A DNA stretch of 64,000 nucleotides from an uncultured Pelagibacteraceae bacterium (GCA_902588975.1 CACIRJ010000001.1:21594-85593), one strand, 5' to 3'. Shown: positions 8,682 through 18,772, counted from the first letter of the stretch. Program-made: numbers and translations. Notes: generated from the letters alone by a model not told the origin.

Positions 8682-10043
8682 ATGGCTAAAGATATATTTT
8701 TAACTAATAGTCTAGGTGGTAAGAAAGAGAAATTTACTCCCAAAAATGAAAAATCCATAGGCATGTATGTTTGTGGTCCTACTGTTTATGATGATCCACA
8801 TATTGGTAATGCCAGACCATTAGTTGTTTTTGATATTCTGTATAAAATTTTAAAAAATAGATATGGATCAACATCTGTAAAATATATCAGAAATATAACA
8901 GACATAGATGACAAAATAATCAAAGCATCTAATGATCAAAATATTTCTATAAACGACTTAACTTCAAAAATTACTGAGAATTTTCATAAGGATTGTAATT
9001 ACTTAAAATGTGAAACACCAAACAGCGAACCAAAGGCAACAGAAAATATAAAACAAATGATTGAAATGATCACAGAACTAGAAAAAAAAGGGTTTGCATA
9101 TTCAAAGGATAAACATGTTTATTTCGAAGTTAAAAAATTTAGTGATTATGGAAAACTATCTAATAAAAAGTTAGATGAATTAATAGCTGGTTCACGAGTA
9201 GAGGTTTCTGAAATAAAAAAAAATCCTGAAGATTTTGTATTATGGAAACCGTCAACAGATAAAGAGCCTTCTTGGGATTCTCCTTGGGGCAAAGGTAGAC
9301 CAGGTTGGCATTTAGAATGTTCGGTCATGTCAAAAAGATATTTAGGGGAAGAATTTGATATTCATGGTGGTGGTAGAGACTTGATTTTTCCTCATCATGA
9401 AAATGAGATTGCTCAATCAAGATGCGCAAATGAAACAAATTCGTTTGCAAATTATTGGGTTCATAATGGATTTATAACTCTTTCAAATGAAAAAATGGCA
9501 AAATCTCAAGGAAATATTTTAAAAATAAAAGATTTTAAAAATAAATATAATGGCCAAGTATTAAGATTAGCATTAATTAGTGCTCACTATAGACAAGGAT
9601 TAGATTGGAATGAAAAACTAATATCAGAATGTGAGAAGACTTTAGGTAAATGGTATTCAGCCTATTCTGATGTTCAAAAAAGTACAATATTACCAGATGA
9701 ATTATTAGATCCTTTGTATGACGACTTAAACACTCCAGGTTATATTGCTAATTTACATTCTTTATATAGTAAAGCTTCAGCTGGAACGAACGAGGATAAA
9801 GCAACTTTTGTAAAAGCTTGCAATTTTATAGGTCTATTAACTGATACCTCAGAAGAATGGCTACAAACAAAAAAAAATACAATTTCTCTTTCAGAGGATG
9901 AAATTAATTCAAAAATAGCTGAGAGAAATAAAGCAAGAGATGAAAAAAATTATCAATTAGCTGATAAAATTAGGAAAGATCTTTTAGATAAGGGTATTTT
10001 AATTGAGGATAAAAATGGTACAACCTCGTGGAAATTTAAATGA
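8682..10043 (+). CDS. cysS: Cysteinyl-tRNA synthetase
   Basis: Class I aminoacyl-tRNA synthetase charging tRNA-Cys. The 453 residues contain the zinc-ligand Cys31 in MYVCGPTVYD, the HIGH-type motif HIGN (residues 40-43), LECSVM and FPHHENEIAQS with the remaining zinc ligands, and the KMSKS-type loop KMAKSQGN near residue 271. The C-terminal DALR-like helical domain is short. It begins a four-gene plus-strand series cysS-cimA-trmJ-rpsD; its ATGA overlaps the next start by four bases. Confidence 0.96.
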   Translation: MAKDIFLTNSLGGKKEKFTPKNEKSIGMYVCGPTVYDDPHIGNARPLVVFDILYKILKNRYGSTSVKYIRNITDIDDKIIKASNDQNISINDLTSKITENFHKDCNYLKCETPNSEPKATENIKQMIEMITELEKKGFAYSKDKHVYFEVKKFSDYGKLSNKKLDELIAGSRVEVSEIKKNPEDFVLWKPSTDKEPSWDSPWGKGRPGWHLECSVMSKRYLGEEFDIHGGGRDLIFPHHENEIAQSRCANETNSFANYWVHNGFITLSNEKMAKSQGNILKIKDFKNKYNGQVLRLALISAHYRQGLDWNEKLISECEKTLGKWYSAYSDVQKSTILPDELLDPLYDDLNTPGYIANLHSLYSKASAGTNEDKATFVKACNFIGLLTDTSEEWLQTKKNTISLSEDEINSKIAERNKARDEKNYQLADKIRKDLLDKGILIEDKNGTTSWKFK

Positions 10044-11641
10044 GTAAAGAAAAAATCTATATATTTGATACAACACTTAGAGATGGGGCACAAACTCAAG
10101 GCGTTGATTTTTCATTAAATGAAAAAGAAAAAATTGCTAAATCTTTAGATAACCTAGGGGTTGATTATATAGAAGGAGGCTGGCCAGGAGCAAATCCAAC
10201 AGATACAGAATTTTTCAATAAGGATCTAAACTTTAAAAACGCTAATCTTACTGCTTTTGGCATGACTAAAAAATCAGAGCATAGTGCAAAAAACGACCCT
10301 ATGTTGTCATCTCTGATTAATTCAAAGAGTTCATCCGTTTGTTTATTTGGTAAAAGTTGGGATTTTCATGTTGATGTTGCCTTGGGTATTTCAAATGATC
10401 AAAATTTAGAAAATATAAGTGAGAGCGCTAAGCATATAGTTAATTCAGGTAAAGAATTTATGTTTGATGCTGAACATTTTTTTGATGGTTATAAATCAAA
10501 TCCTGAATATGCAATATCATGTTTAAAAGTTGCATATGACAACGGTGCAAGATGGATTGTTTTATGTGATACTAATGGTGGGACATTACCTCACGAAATT
10601 TCTAAAATAGTTGAAGAAGTAACAAAGCATATACCTGGAAAAAACCTTGGAATTCACGCTCACAATGACACAGAAAATGCAGTTGCTAATAGTTTAATAG
10701 CCGTACAAGCAGGCGTTAGACAGGTTCAAGGTACAATAAATGGACTTGGTGAAAGATGTGGTAATGCAAATTTAATGTCTTTGATCCCAACTTTTTTTTT
10801 AAAAAAAGATTTTTCAGACAAATATGAAATTAATATTAAACCAGAAAATATTAAAAATTTAACTCAATGTTCAAGATTATTAGATGAAATATTGAATAGA
10901 AAGCCAAATAAACATTTACCTTATGTGGGTGCTTCTGCGTTTTCACACAAAGGTGGAATGCATGTATCTGCTGTACAAAAAGATCCAAAAACTTACGAAC
11001 ATATTAATCCTGATGAAGTAGGTAATGCTAGAAATATTGTTGTTTCTGATCAATCAGGACAATCCAATATAATGTCTAGATTAAATGCAATTGGCATTAA
11101 TATTAAAAAAGACGATCCAAAAATAAAAAAACTTCTTCATGAAGTAAAAGATAGAGAGTTCATAGGATATAGTTACGATGGTGCTGATGCATCTTTTGAA
11201 CTTTTAGCTAGAAGATTGATGGGTGAAATACCAAGATATATTTCAATTAATGAATATGATGTTTCTGTTAAGAAAGATTCTACTGGGGAAGTAATATCAT
11301 TTGCAAAAGCAAAACTTGAGGTAGATGGTCATCAAATATTATGTGAAGGGGAAGGCAACGGACCAGTTAATGCTTTGGATAATGCGATCAGAAAAAATGT
11401 AAACAAACTTGAAAAATATTCAGAATATTTAAAAGATTTAAAGCTAGTTGATTATAAAGTTAGAATATTAAATACAGGAACTGGCGCTGTTACTAGAGTT
11501 TCTATAGAAAGTGCAGACTCGAAACATGGTAATTGGTTTACTATAGGAGTTTCTCCAAATATTATTGATGCATCTTTTAAAGCTTTAGTTGACAGTTTGG
11601 ATTATAAGCTTTTCAAGGATAATGCTCCTGCAAGCACTTGA
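10040..11641 (+). CDS. cimA: (R)-citramalate synthase
   Basis: Condenses pyruvate with acetyl-CoA to citramalate, giving 2-oxobutanoate and isoleucine without threonine deaminase. A 533-residue member of the LeuA/HMGL family: FDTTLRDGAQ (residues 9-18) at the start of the TIM barrel, the HAHND metal site, GLGERCGNANL, and a C-terminal LeuA-dimer allosteric domain. GADASFELLARRL and the GWPGANPTD segment resemble the CimA subfamily (TIGR00977 type) rather than 2-isopropylmalate or homocitrate synthase. Overlaps cysS by four bases and trmJ by one. The substrate call is by subfamily resemblance. Confidence 0.85.
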   Translation: MSKEKIYIFDTTLRDGAQTQGVDFSLNEKEKIAKSLDNLGVDYIEGGWPGANPTDTEFFNKDLNFKNANLTAFGMTKKSEHSAKNDPMLSSLINSKSSSVCLFGKSWDFHVDVALGISNDQNLENISESAKHIVNSGKEFMFDAEHFFDGYKSNPEYAISCLKVAYDNGARWIVLCDTNGGTLPHEISKIVEEVTKHIPGKNLGIHAHNDTENAVANSLIAVQAGVRQVQGTINGLGERCGNANLMSLIPTFFLKKDFSDKYEINIKPENIKNLTQCSRLLDEILNRKPNKHLPYVGASAFSHKGGMHVSAVQKDPKTYEHINPDEVGNARNIVVSDQSGQSNIMSRLNAIGINIKKDDPKIKKLLHEVKDREFIGYSYDGADASFELLARRLMGEIPRYISINEYDVSVKKDSTGEVISFAKAKLEVDGHQILCEGEGNGPVNALDNAIRKNVNKLEKYSEYLKDLKLVDYKVRILNTGTGAVTRVSIESADSKHGNWFTIGVSPNIIDASFKALVDSLDYKLFKDNAPAST

Positions 11642-12360
11642 TGTCATTAAGAAATATAACTTTCATTCTACACAAACCTCAATTATCAGAAAATATAGGA
11701 GCCTGCGCTAGAGCTTTAAAAAACTTTAATTTCACCAATCTATCAATTGTTAATCCAAAACCATCATTTCCAAATGACAAAATTATTGCAACATCTGTAG
11801 GTGCAAAAGATGTTATTAAAAAAGCAAAAGTATATGAAAATATAGAAACGTCATTAAGTAATTTGGATATATTGGTTGCAACATCTGCAAGATTTAGAAA
11901 TAAAAATATTAAACATATATCAATAACCGATCTTAATAAAATTAATTACAAAAAAAAGGTTGGTTTTCTTTTTGGTTCCGAAGCATCTGGATTATCAAAT
12001 AATGAAGTAAGTTATGCTGATTATACTTTACAAATTCCAAGTAATAAAAATTTTAGATCTTTAAATTTGTCTCACAGTCTTATTATAGTAGCTCAAATAG
12101 TAAGTGGTCTAATTTTAAATAAAAAGTTTACCTTTGAAAAATCAAAAAAAATTAAAAGTGCAAATAAAACTGATATTCAAAAAATGTTAAATTTATGCAT
12201 TAATAATTTAGAAAATAAGAATTTTTTTCACCCACCTGAAAAAAAACCAATCATGATGGAAAATCTAAGAAGTATTTTCTATAAACTCAATCTTTCAGAA
12301 AAAGAAACTCGTATTTTATCGAGTGTATTTGCTGGTTTAAGTAAGGAAAAGGTTGATTGA
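11641..12360 (+). CDS. trmJ: TrmJ-like tRNA/rRNA 2'-O-methyltransferase (SpoU family)
   Basis: SPOUT-class RNA ribose methyltransferase, probably modifying the anticodon loop of tRNA. The 239 residues show the three SpoU motifs: the N-terminal KPQLSENIGACARALKNF, GFLFGSEASGLS, and IPSNKNFRSLNLSHS near residue 135-149, which forms the knotted SAM site. I take the ATG at 11641, which overlaps the cimA TGA by one base; a TTG three bases earlier is possible. The C-terminal helical extension fits TrmJ. Target nucleotide inferred from the family only. Confidence 0.8.
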   Translation: MSLRNITFILHKPQLSENIGACARALKNFNFTNLSIVNPKPSFPNDKIIATSVGAKDVIKKAKVYENIETSLSNLDILVATSARFRNKNIKHISITDLNKINYKKKVGFLFGSEASGLSNNEVSYADYTLQIPSNKNFRSLNLSHSLIIVAQIVSGLILNKKFTFEKSKKIKSANKTDIQKMLNLCINNLENKNFFHPPEKKPIMMENLRSIFYKLNLSEKETRILSSVFAGLSKEKVD

Positions 12361-12395
12361 CAAAACATAACTTAGGCTTATAAGACCTCATACTA

Positions 12396-13013
12396 ATGAC
12401 AAAAAGATTAAACTCTAAACATAAAGTAGATAGAAGATTAAAAGTAAATTTATGGGGTAGACCCAAAAGTCCTTTTAATACAAGAGCCTATCCTCCAGGA
12501 CAACATGGACAAACAAAAGCTGGCAAACCTTCAGACTACGGAATTCAACTTCAAGCAAAACAGAAATTAAAGTCTTATTATGGAAACATGAATGAGAGAC
12601 AGTTTAGAAATGTATACAAAAAAGCAATCATGAAAAAAGGCGATACAGCTGAAAATTTAATTGGATTATTAGAGAGAAGATTGGATGCTGTAATTTATAG
12701 ATCAAAGTTATCAAACACTATATTTTCATCAAGACAGCTTATTAATCATGGTCATGTTAAAGTGAATGGAAAAAAAGTAAATATTGCGAGTTATCAGGTC
12801 AAAGAAGAAGATACGATTGAAATTAGAGATAAATCTAAACAACTTGCCTTAATTGATATTGCTCTTGCTAACAAGGAGAGAGAAGTTCCAGAATATCTAC
12901 AATTAGATGAAAAGAATAAAAAAGTTAAATTTGTAAGAGTTCCATCTTTCGAAGAAGTTCCATACCCAGTTGTGATGGAGCCAAACTTAGTAATTGAATA
13001 TTACTCTAGATAA
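12396..13013 (+). CDS. rpsD: 30S ribosomal protein S4
   Basis: Primary 16S rRNA binding protein that starts small-subunit assembly. The 205 residues match the family length. The N-terminal domain is followed by an S4 RNA-binding domain ([22 protein letters not shown], about residues 93-114, split here by name only) and the [11 protein letters not shown] strand. It lies away from the alpha operon (rpsM-rpsK-rpoA-rplQ), as in other alphaproteobacteria, so S4 feedback on that operon as in E. coli need not apply. Its stop codon abuts the grxD stop on the other strand with no base between. Confidence 0.97.
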   Translation: MTKRLNSKHKVDRRLKVNLWGRPKSPFNTRAYPPGQHGQTKAGKPSDYGIQLQAKQKLKSYYGNMNERQFRNVYKKAIMKKGDTAENLIGLLERRLDAVIYRSKLSNTIFSSRQLINHGHVKVNGKKVNIASYQVKEEDTIEIRDKSKQLALIDIALANKEREVPEYLQLDEKNKKVKFVRVPSFEEVPYPVVMEPNLVIEYYSR

Positions 13014-13352
13014 TTAATTCTTAGCTTTAAAATTTATTCCTTTAGACTCAAAAAGTTTAGCGAGTTCTCCACTCTCGTACATTTCTTTTACGATATCACA
13101 TCCACCAATAAACTCGTTTTTAACATATAATTGAGGAATGGTTGGCCAATCACTAAATACTTTTATACCTTCTCGTAGCTTTTGATCTGCTAAAACATTT
13201 ACACCTTTAAAATTTACTTCAAGAACTTTTAAAATATTTGAAGTTGCCATTGAAAATCCACACTGAGGTGCATCAGGTGTGCCTTTCATAAAAAGACATA
13301 CATCATTATTTTCAATTTCACTTTTGATTAAATCATTTGTTTCTTGTTCCAT
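13014..13352 (-). CDS. grxD: Monothiol glutaredoxin (Grx4/GrxD type)
   Basis: Monothiol CGFS glutaredoxin, which binds and passes on [2Fe-2S] clusters. The 112 residues contain KGTPDAPQCGFS, with CGFS at 31-34, then WPTIPQLYV and the GGCDIV glutathione-binding motif. The start directly follows the BolA gene, and monothiol glutaredoxins and BolA proteins form cluster-bridged heterodimers, so they probably act together in iron-sulfur trafficking or iron sensing. Last gene of the sfsA-map-pur unit. Confidence 0.95.
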   Translation of the reverse strand: MEQETNDLIKSEIENNDVCLFMKGTPDAPQCGFSMATSNILKVLEVNFKGVNVLADQKLREGIKVFSDWPTIPQLYVKNEFIGGCDIVKEMYESGELAKLFESKGINFKAKN

Positions 13353-13583
13353 TTAAATTTCCTTTGTTTTAATTGCTAAAGCATGAAGCTCATTTCCCAT
13401 TTTACCTTTTAAAGAATTATACACCATTTTATGTTGTTCTATTTTACTTTTACCTGAAAATTCAGATGATGTCACTGTAGCAGAATAGTGATTTCCATCA
13501 CCAGCTAAATCTTGAATTTCAACTTTTGCGTCAGGTAATCCGTCCTTAATTAAACTCTCAATTTCTTTTAAATCCATTGCCAT
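13353..13583 (-). CDS. BolA family protein (IbaG/YrbA-like)
   Basis: Small partner of monothiol glutaredoxin. The 76 residues form the BolA fold: an N-terminal helix, the GDGNHYSATVTS strands with a conserved His that can ligate the cluster, the QHKMVYNSL helix and a C-terminal ELHALAIKT. Size suggests the short IbaG type rather than full BolA (about 105). The ATG overlaps the purL stop by one base and the stop touches the grxD start, so expression is tied to purine genes and to grxD. The start could be the second Met two codons on. Confidence 0.88.
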   Translation of the reverse strand: MAMDLKEIESLIKDGLPDAKVEIQDLAGDGNHYSATVTSSEFSGKSKIEQHKMVYNSLKGKMGNELHALAIKTKEI

Positions 13584-15775
13584 TAGCTATCCATATACTT
13601 CTTTAACCAATACTTATGTGTATCTGCCAATTCTTCAATAGGCAAATTGATATCATCTTTATATTCGATGGATTGTCCATTAACTGTCCCTAATTCATCG
13701 AAATGTACAGAATACTTGTTTAAAATATCATTTACTTTCTTCAAACTAGCTTTAGGTATTTCAACAATATATCGAGCCTGATCTTCACCAAAGAAATATT
13801 CATATTTATTTGTTAAACCTTTAAGTGAATTAATTTTTATTCCCTTTTTTCCTTTAATACACATTTTTGATAATGCTGTTAAAATTCCACCTAATGATAC
13901 ATCATGGCAACTCACAATAAGATTTTTTCTAGATAAATCTAATACAGTCTCACCAATGTTTTTTTCATTAAATAAATTAACAGTTGGTGGCGGACCTTTT
14001 TTTTCATTTAAAATCTCTCTTGCAAAAATACTTTGATCTAAATGCCCATCAGTTTTACCAATTACATAAACTAAATTTCCTTCGGTTTTAAAGTCCATAG
14101 TAAGCATTTTTTGATAGTCAGAGATTAGTCCAACACCTCCTATTGTTGGCGTAGGCTTTATACCTTTATCTTTTGTTTCGTTATAAAATGATACATTCCC
14201 AGATACGACTGGAAAATCTAGATACTTGCTTGCTTCTGTAATTCCTTCAACACATTCTACAAATTCACCCATATTCTTTTCTTTCTCTGGGTTTCCGAAG
14301 TTTAAACAATTTGTAATAGCGATAGGTTTAGAACCTACAGATATAAGATTTCTATAACTTTCACAAACTATTTGTTTTCCACCTGTTAATGGATGTGAGA
14401 AACAATATAATGCAGACGAGTCTACTGATGCGGCAACCGCTTTATTAGTACCATGAACTCTTACAACACCAGCATCACCTCCAGGTTTTTGAATTGTATC
14501 ACCCATTACTGTGTGATCGTATTGATCCCATATCCATTTTTTATCTGAAATATTTGAATTACTTAAAATCTTCTTTAGACAATCTGATAGTTTTAATGAT
14601 TTAAATTCATCTTTATCAAATTTTATTTTTTGTGGTAATTTAGTTTTTTTCCAAGGACGATCATAAATTGGGGCATTTTCAGCAAGGAGATCAATTGGTA
14701 TTTCAGCAACTTTTTTACTATCGAATATTAATTCTATTTTTTTTGAATTTGTTGTTTTGCCTATAACTGCAAAATCTAAATTCCATTTATCAAATATTTT
14801 CTTTGCGTGTTCTTCTTTTCCTTTTTCAAGAACAATGAGCATTCTTTCTTGACTTTCAGACAACATTATTTCGTATGGAGTCATTTTTTCTTCCCTACAA
14901 GGAACCTCGCTAAGATTTAATTCAATACCAAGATTTCCTTTTGATGCCATTTCCACACTAGAGGAAGTTAATCCTGCTGCACCCATATCTTGAATTGCAA
15001 TAATTGAATTGTCAGCCATTAATTCTAAGCATGCTTCAAGTAATAGCTTTTCTGTAAATGGATCTCCAACTTGAACTGTTGGTTTTTTTTCTTCAATTTT
15101 GTCATCGAAGGTTGCTGAAGCCATACTGGCACCATGAATTCCATCTCTTCCAGTTTTCGAACCCACGTATATTACAGGTTTATCTAAACCAGCTGCTTTT
15201 GAGTAAAAAATCTTATTTTTATTTACTAAACCAAGTGTCATGGCATTTACTAATATATTTCCATTGTAAGACTCATCAAAAGTAGTTTGACCAGCAATTG
15301 TTGGAACTCCAATACAGTTTCCATATCCACCTATCCCTTTAACAACTCCTCTTAATAAGTTTCTTGTTTTTTTATGTTGAGGTGAACCGAAATGAATTGA
15401 ATTTAGATTTGCTATTGGTCTTGCTCCCATTGTAAATACATCCCGCATGATCCCACCAACCCCAGTCGCTGCACCTTGATAAGGTTCAATAAACGAAGGG
15501 TGATTGTGGCTTTCAATTTTAAATACAATTGCATCGTCATCACCAATATCAATGACACCAGCATTTTCTCCAGGTCCTTGAATGACTTGTTTTCCTTTAG
15601 TGTGCATTTTTTTTAAATGTTTTCTAGAAGACTTATAGGAGCAATGTTCGTTCCACATTGCAGAAAATATTGCAAGCTCAGTTAAATTAGGTGTTCTCTT
15701 AAGAAGTTTACATATTTTAGAAAATTCTTCTTTTTTTAATCCGTGGTCTATCGCAACTGCTTCTGTGACTTCCAT
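13583..15775 (-). CDS. purL: Phosphoribosylformylglycinamidine synthase subunit PurL
   Basis: Synthetase subunit of FGAM synthase in de novo purine synthesis. The 730 residues are the small PurL form, which needs separate PurQ and PurS, both just upstream. Visible motifs: the N-terminal IFSAMWNEHCSYKSS, FKIESHNHPS with the ATP site near residue 86-95, GVGGIMRDVF, and the second AIRS-like half with GDAGVVRVHGT. The start overlaps the purQ stop by one base. In the unit purB-purC-purS-purQ-purL, which covers a central part of the IMP pathway. Confidence 0.97.
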   Translation of the reverse strand: MEVTEAVAIDHGLKKEEFSKICKLLKRTPNLTELAIFSAMWNEHCSYKSSRKHLKKMHTKGKQVIQGPGENAGVIDIGDDDAIVFKIESHNHPSFIEPYQGAATGVGGIMRDVFTMGARPIANLNSIHFGSPQHKKTRNLLRGVVKGIGGYGNCIGVPTIAGQTTFDESYNGNILVNAMTLGLVNKNKIFYSKAAGLDKPVIYVGSKTGRDGIHGASMASATFDDKIEEKKPTVQVGDPFTEKLLLEACLELMADNSIIAIQDMGAAGLTSSSVEMASKGNLGIELNLSEVPCREEKMTPYEIMLSESQERMLIVLEKGKEEHAKKIFDKWNLDFAVIGKTTNSKKIELIFDSKKVAEIPIDLLAENAPIYDRPWKKTKLPQKIKFDKDEFKSLKLSDCLKKILSNSNISDKKWIWDQYDHTVMGDTIQKPGGDAGVVRVHGTNKAVAASVDSSALYCFSHPLTGGKQIVCESYRNLISVGSKPIAITNCLNFGNPEKEKNMGEFVECVEGITEASKYLDFPVVSGNVSFYNETKDKGIKPTPTIGGVGLISDYQKMLTMDFKTEGNLVYVIGKTDGHLDQSIFAREILNEKKGPPPTVNLFNEKNIGETVLDLSRKNLIVSCHDVSLGGILTALSKMCIKGKKGIKINSLKGLTNKYEYFFGEDQARYIVEIPKASLKKVNDILNKYSVHFDELGTVNGQSIEYKDDINLPIEELADTHKYWLKKYMDS

Positions 15776-16458
15776 TATTTAAAATTATCTAAAATATTTT
15801 TGAAAAATAATGAACCATCTTCACCTGACAAATATTTGTCTATCATTCTCTCAGGATGTGGCATCATTCCAAGAACATTTTTATTATTATTAAAAATTCC
15901 AGCTATATTTTTGATTGCTCCGTTTGGATTAGTTGTTTCATTTTCTGTACCATCTTCTCCACAATATGTTACAGCTATTTGATTATTATCTTCCAATGAT
16001 TTTAATTCATCATCACTACAAAAATAATTTCCTTCATTATGGGCAATATGAAGTTCTAAAATATCTTTTTTTAAATCTCTGAAATATTTATTTTGTTTAT
16101 CCTTAACTTTAATAAAAACATTGCTGCATATAAAATTAAGAAACTTATTTTGTTGCAAAATTCCTTTTAGTAAACCAGTTTCAGTTAAGATTTGAAATCC
16201 ATTACAAATGCCTAATACTAAACCTCCTGAATTAGCAAAATCAATTACTGATTTTATAATCTTTGATTTAGAAGCAATGCTTCCACACCTTAAGTAATCA
16301 CCGTAAGAAAAGCCACCAGGCAATACTATCAAATCTGATTTTGGAATAGATTGATCGTTGTGCCAAACCATTTGATTCTTAAAGCCAAATTTTTTTAGGG
16401 CTACACCCATGTCTCTATCACAATTTGATCCTGGAAAAATAATGACTGATGATCTCAT
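15775..16458 (-). CDS. purQ: Phosphoribosylformylglycinamidine synthase glutaminase PurQ
   Basis: Class I glutamine amidotransferase that feeds ammonia to PurL. The 227 residues include FPGSNCDRDMG at the N-terminus, the oxyanion segment PGGFSYGDYLRCG, nucleophile Cys85 in GICNGFQ, and a C-terminal HPER with the catalytic His and Glu. Standard length. Three bases separate it from purS upstream. Confidence 0.97.
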   Translation of the reverse strand: MRSSVIIFPGSNCDRDMGVALKKFGFKNQMVWHNDQSIPKSDLIVLPGGFSYGDYLRCGSIASKSKIIKSVIDFANSGGLVLGICNGFQILTETGLLKGILQQNKFLNFICSNVFIKVKDKQNKYFRDLKKDILELHIAHNEGNYFCSDDELKSLEDNNQIAVTYCGEDGTENETTNPNGAIKNIAGIFNNNKNVLGMMPHPERMIDKYLSGEDGSLFFKNILDNFK

Positions 16459-16461
16459 TTA

Positions 16462-16695
16462 TTAAACTATTTTGTAATCCTCAATAACTAGATTAGCCAA
16501 TAGTTTTTTACACATATCATCTACTAAAGACTTTGCTTTTTTTTCATCTTTCTCTTTAACTTCAATTTCAAAATATTTACCTTGTCTTACGTCCTCTACA
16601 TTTCCAAAGTTCATTCCATTAAGTGTTTGTTGAATAGCCTTTCCTTGAGGATCTAAAACTCCATTTTTAAGAGTTATAATTACTTTAATTTTCAT
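16462..16695 (-). CDS. purS: Phosphoribosylformylglycinamidine synthase subunit PurS
   Basis: Small bridging subunit that couples PurQ and PurL. The 77 residues show the typical KNGVLDPQGKAIQ start and the RQGKYFEIEV strand. A separate PurS confirms the three-part FGAM synthase found in Gram-positives and alphaproteobacteria rather than the single E. coli chain. Overlaps the purC stop by one base. Confidence 0.95.
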   Translation of the reverse strand: MKIKVIITLKNGVLDPQGKAIQQTLNGMNFGNVEDVRQGKYFEIEVKEKDEKKAKSLVDDMCKKLLANLVIEDYKIV

Positions 16696-17480
16696 TATTT
16701 TTTTTTAATCTTTACTGCTTGTGGCTTGGTGTATTTTAATGGTCTTATATTTGATTGTTCATGAAGTATATTTAATCTTCTTGCAACTTCTTGATAAGCC
16801 TCAATAAGATTACCAAGACCTTTTCTAAATCTATCTTTATCTAATTTTTTATCACTATTAACATCCCATAGTCTGCAGGTATCTGGACTTATTTCATCTG
16901 CGAGTATGATCTCTTTTTTTCCATTTTTCTCATATTTTCCAAATTCTACTTTAAAATCTACAAGTTTAATTCCAACACCTCTAAACATGCCTTGAAGAAA
17001 ATCATTAATTCTATTTAATTCTCTGTTAATTAAGTTTAACTCATCTTTTTCCATCCACTTAAAAGCTAAGATGTGTTCAGTGCTTACTAAGGGATCTCCT
17101 AAATCATCATCTTTTAGGCAATACTCTATTAATGGATTATCTAAGACCGTCCCATCTTCAATACCCAATCTTTTAGTTAATGATCCAGTTGCAATATTTC
17201 TTACAATAAATTCAATAGGTATAATTTCAACATGCTTAACAAGTTGCTCTCTCATATTTAAACGTTTTACTAAATGATTTTTGATACCAACATTATTCAA
17301 CTGAGTTAATATATGTTCAGAAATTCTATTATTTAAAATTCCTTTACCATCCATAACTGCTTTTTTTTGATTATTAAAAGCAGTTGCGTCATCTTTAAAA
17401 TGTTGGATAACATATTTTTTATCATTACTAGCAAAAATTATTTTTGCTTTACCTTCGTATAATTTTTTTCCTTTTTTCAT
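16695..17480 (-). CDS. purC: SAICAR synthetase
   Basis: Joins CAIR with aspartate to give SAICAR in purine synthesis. The 261 residues have the LYEGKAKIIF start, FKDDATAFN, VEFIVRN-type IPIEFIVRNIATGS, and LADEISPDTCRLWD near residue 189-202. A basic C-terminal tail of about 20 residues is longer than needed for the fold. Starts one base inside the purB stop. Confidence 0.96.
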   Translation of the reverse strand: MKKGKKLYEGKAKIIFASNDKKYVIQHFKDDATAFNNQKKAVMDGKGILNNRISEHILTQLNNVGIKNHLVKRLNMREQLVKHVEIIPIEFIVRNIATGSLTKRLGIEDGTVLDNPLIEYCLKDDDLGDPLVSTEHILAFKWMEKDELNLINRELNRINDFLQGMFRGVGIKLVDFKVEFGKYEKNGKKEIILADEISPDTCRLWDVNSDKKLDKDRFRKGLGNLIEAYQEVARRLNILHEQSNIRPLKYTKPQAVKIKKK

Positions 17481-18772
17481 TATTTAAATACTCTTTTAAA
17501 TATATAATTTACATTTTTTAAGTGTTTGTCATAAGTAAAGATTTTATCTAATCTTTTTTCACTTAATTTACTAGTGATCGATTTATCACTTTTTAAAAGT
17601 GTTAATAGGTTTGTATTCTTTGCAAAACTAGCTTTTGCATGAGACTGAACCAATCTATAAGCTTTCTCTCTAGCAAAGCCTGATTTAGTAAGTTCTAACA
17701 TTACCTCTTGAGAAAAAACAAGACCTCTTGTTAAGTTTAAATTTTTTATCATCGTTTTTGGATAAACAATCATTTTCTCTAAAATTCCTGACAGTCTAAC
17801 TAAAGCAAAATCTAAAGTTATGTTCGCGTCTGGACCAATATTTCTTTCAACACTAGAATGAGAAATGTCTCTTTCATGCCACAAAGAAATATTTTCTAAA
17901 GCTGGAATTACATAGCTTCTCACCATTCTTGCAAGTCCTGTAAGATTTTCACTTAATATTGGATTTTTTTTATGAGGCATAGCAGATGAGCCCTTTTGAT
18001 CTTTTGAAAAGTATTCTTGTAATTCATAAACTTCAGATCTTTGTAAATGCCTTATTTCTGTTGCAACTCTTTCAACAGATCCAGCAATAATCCCAAGAAC
18101 TGCAAAATAATGTGCATGTCTATCTCTTGGTATAATTTGAGTTGAAATGGGCTCAGCTTTCAATTTTAATTTTTTTGCAACATAAGTTTCAATTTTAGGA
18201 TTTATATTAGCAAATGTTCCTACTGCTCCTGAAATTGCACATGTTGATACATTTTCTATTGCATCTTTTAATCTTAATTTATTTCTTTTAAATTCTTCAT
18301 AAAATGATGCTAATTTTAGACCAAATGTAATTGGTTCCGCATGAATACCATGACTTCTTCCAATACATGGAGTTAATTTATATTTTTTTGCCTGTTTTTT
18401 TAGAACAGACAATATTTTATCAATATCTCTTAATAATATATTTCCCGATTGAACCAATTGAATATTTAAAGTTGTATCTAAAACATCAGATGACGTCATT
18501 CCTTGATGAAGGTATCTTGCTTTAAGACCCGCTTGTTCTGTAATTGATGTCAAAAAAGCAATTACATCATGCTTAACTTTTGCCTCTATATCATGAATTC
18601 TTTTGACTTTGATTTTGCCTTTTTTTTTAACTAATGAAGCAACTCCTTTAGGAATAATTTTATATTTTTCCATTGCCTCAGCTGCAGCAATTTCTACATC
18701 TAGCCAAATTTTATATTTGTTTTCTTCAGACCAAATACTGACAAGTTCTTTTCTAGAATATCTTGATATCAT
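17480..18772 (-). CDS. purB: Adenylosuccinate lyase
   Basis: Releases fumarate from SAICAR and from adenylosuccinate, serving both the IMP and the AMP branches. A 430-residue fumarase/aspartase-superfamily protein: MISRYSRKELVSIWSEENKY start, HQGMTSSDVLDT, and the signature SSAMPHKKNP near residues 260-270. The start overlaps the map stop by one base, so purine genes follow map and sfsA in one minus-strand unit. Confidence 0.96.
   Translation of the reverse strand: MISRYSRKELVSIWSEENKYKIWLDVEIAAAEAMEKYKIIPKGVASLVKKKGKIKVKRIHDIEAKVKHDVIAFLTSITEQAGLKARYLHQGMTSSDVLDTTLNIQLVQSGNILLRDIDKILSVLKKQAKKYKLTPCIGRSHGIHAEPITFGLKLASFYEEFKRNKLRLKDAIENVSTCAISGAVGTFANINPKIETYVAKKLKLKAEPISTQIIPRDRHAHYFAVLGIIAGSVERVATEIRHLQRSEVYELQEYFSKDQKGSSAMPHKKNPILSENLTGLARMVRSYVIPALENISLWHERDISHSSVERNIGPDANITLDFALVRLSGILEKMIVYPKTMIKNLNLTRGLVFSQEVMLELTKSGFAREKAYRLVQSHAKASFAKNTNLLTLLKSDKSITSKLSEKRLDKIFTYDKHLKNVNYIFKRVFK

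Noticed and set aside
10790..10812. T-run followed by A-run within cimA as a slippage or programmed frameshift site
   Set aside because: The frame continues intact through it with family-consistent sequence; such runs are common in this A/T-rich genome.
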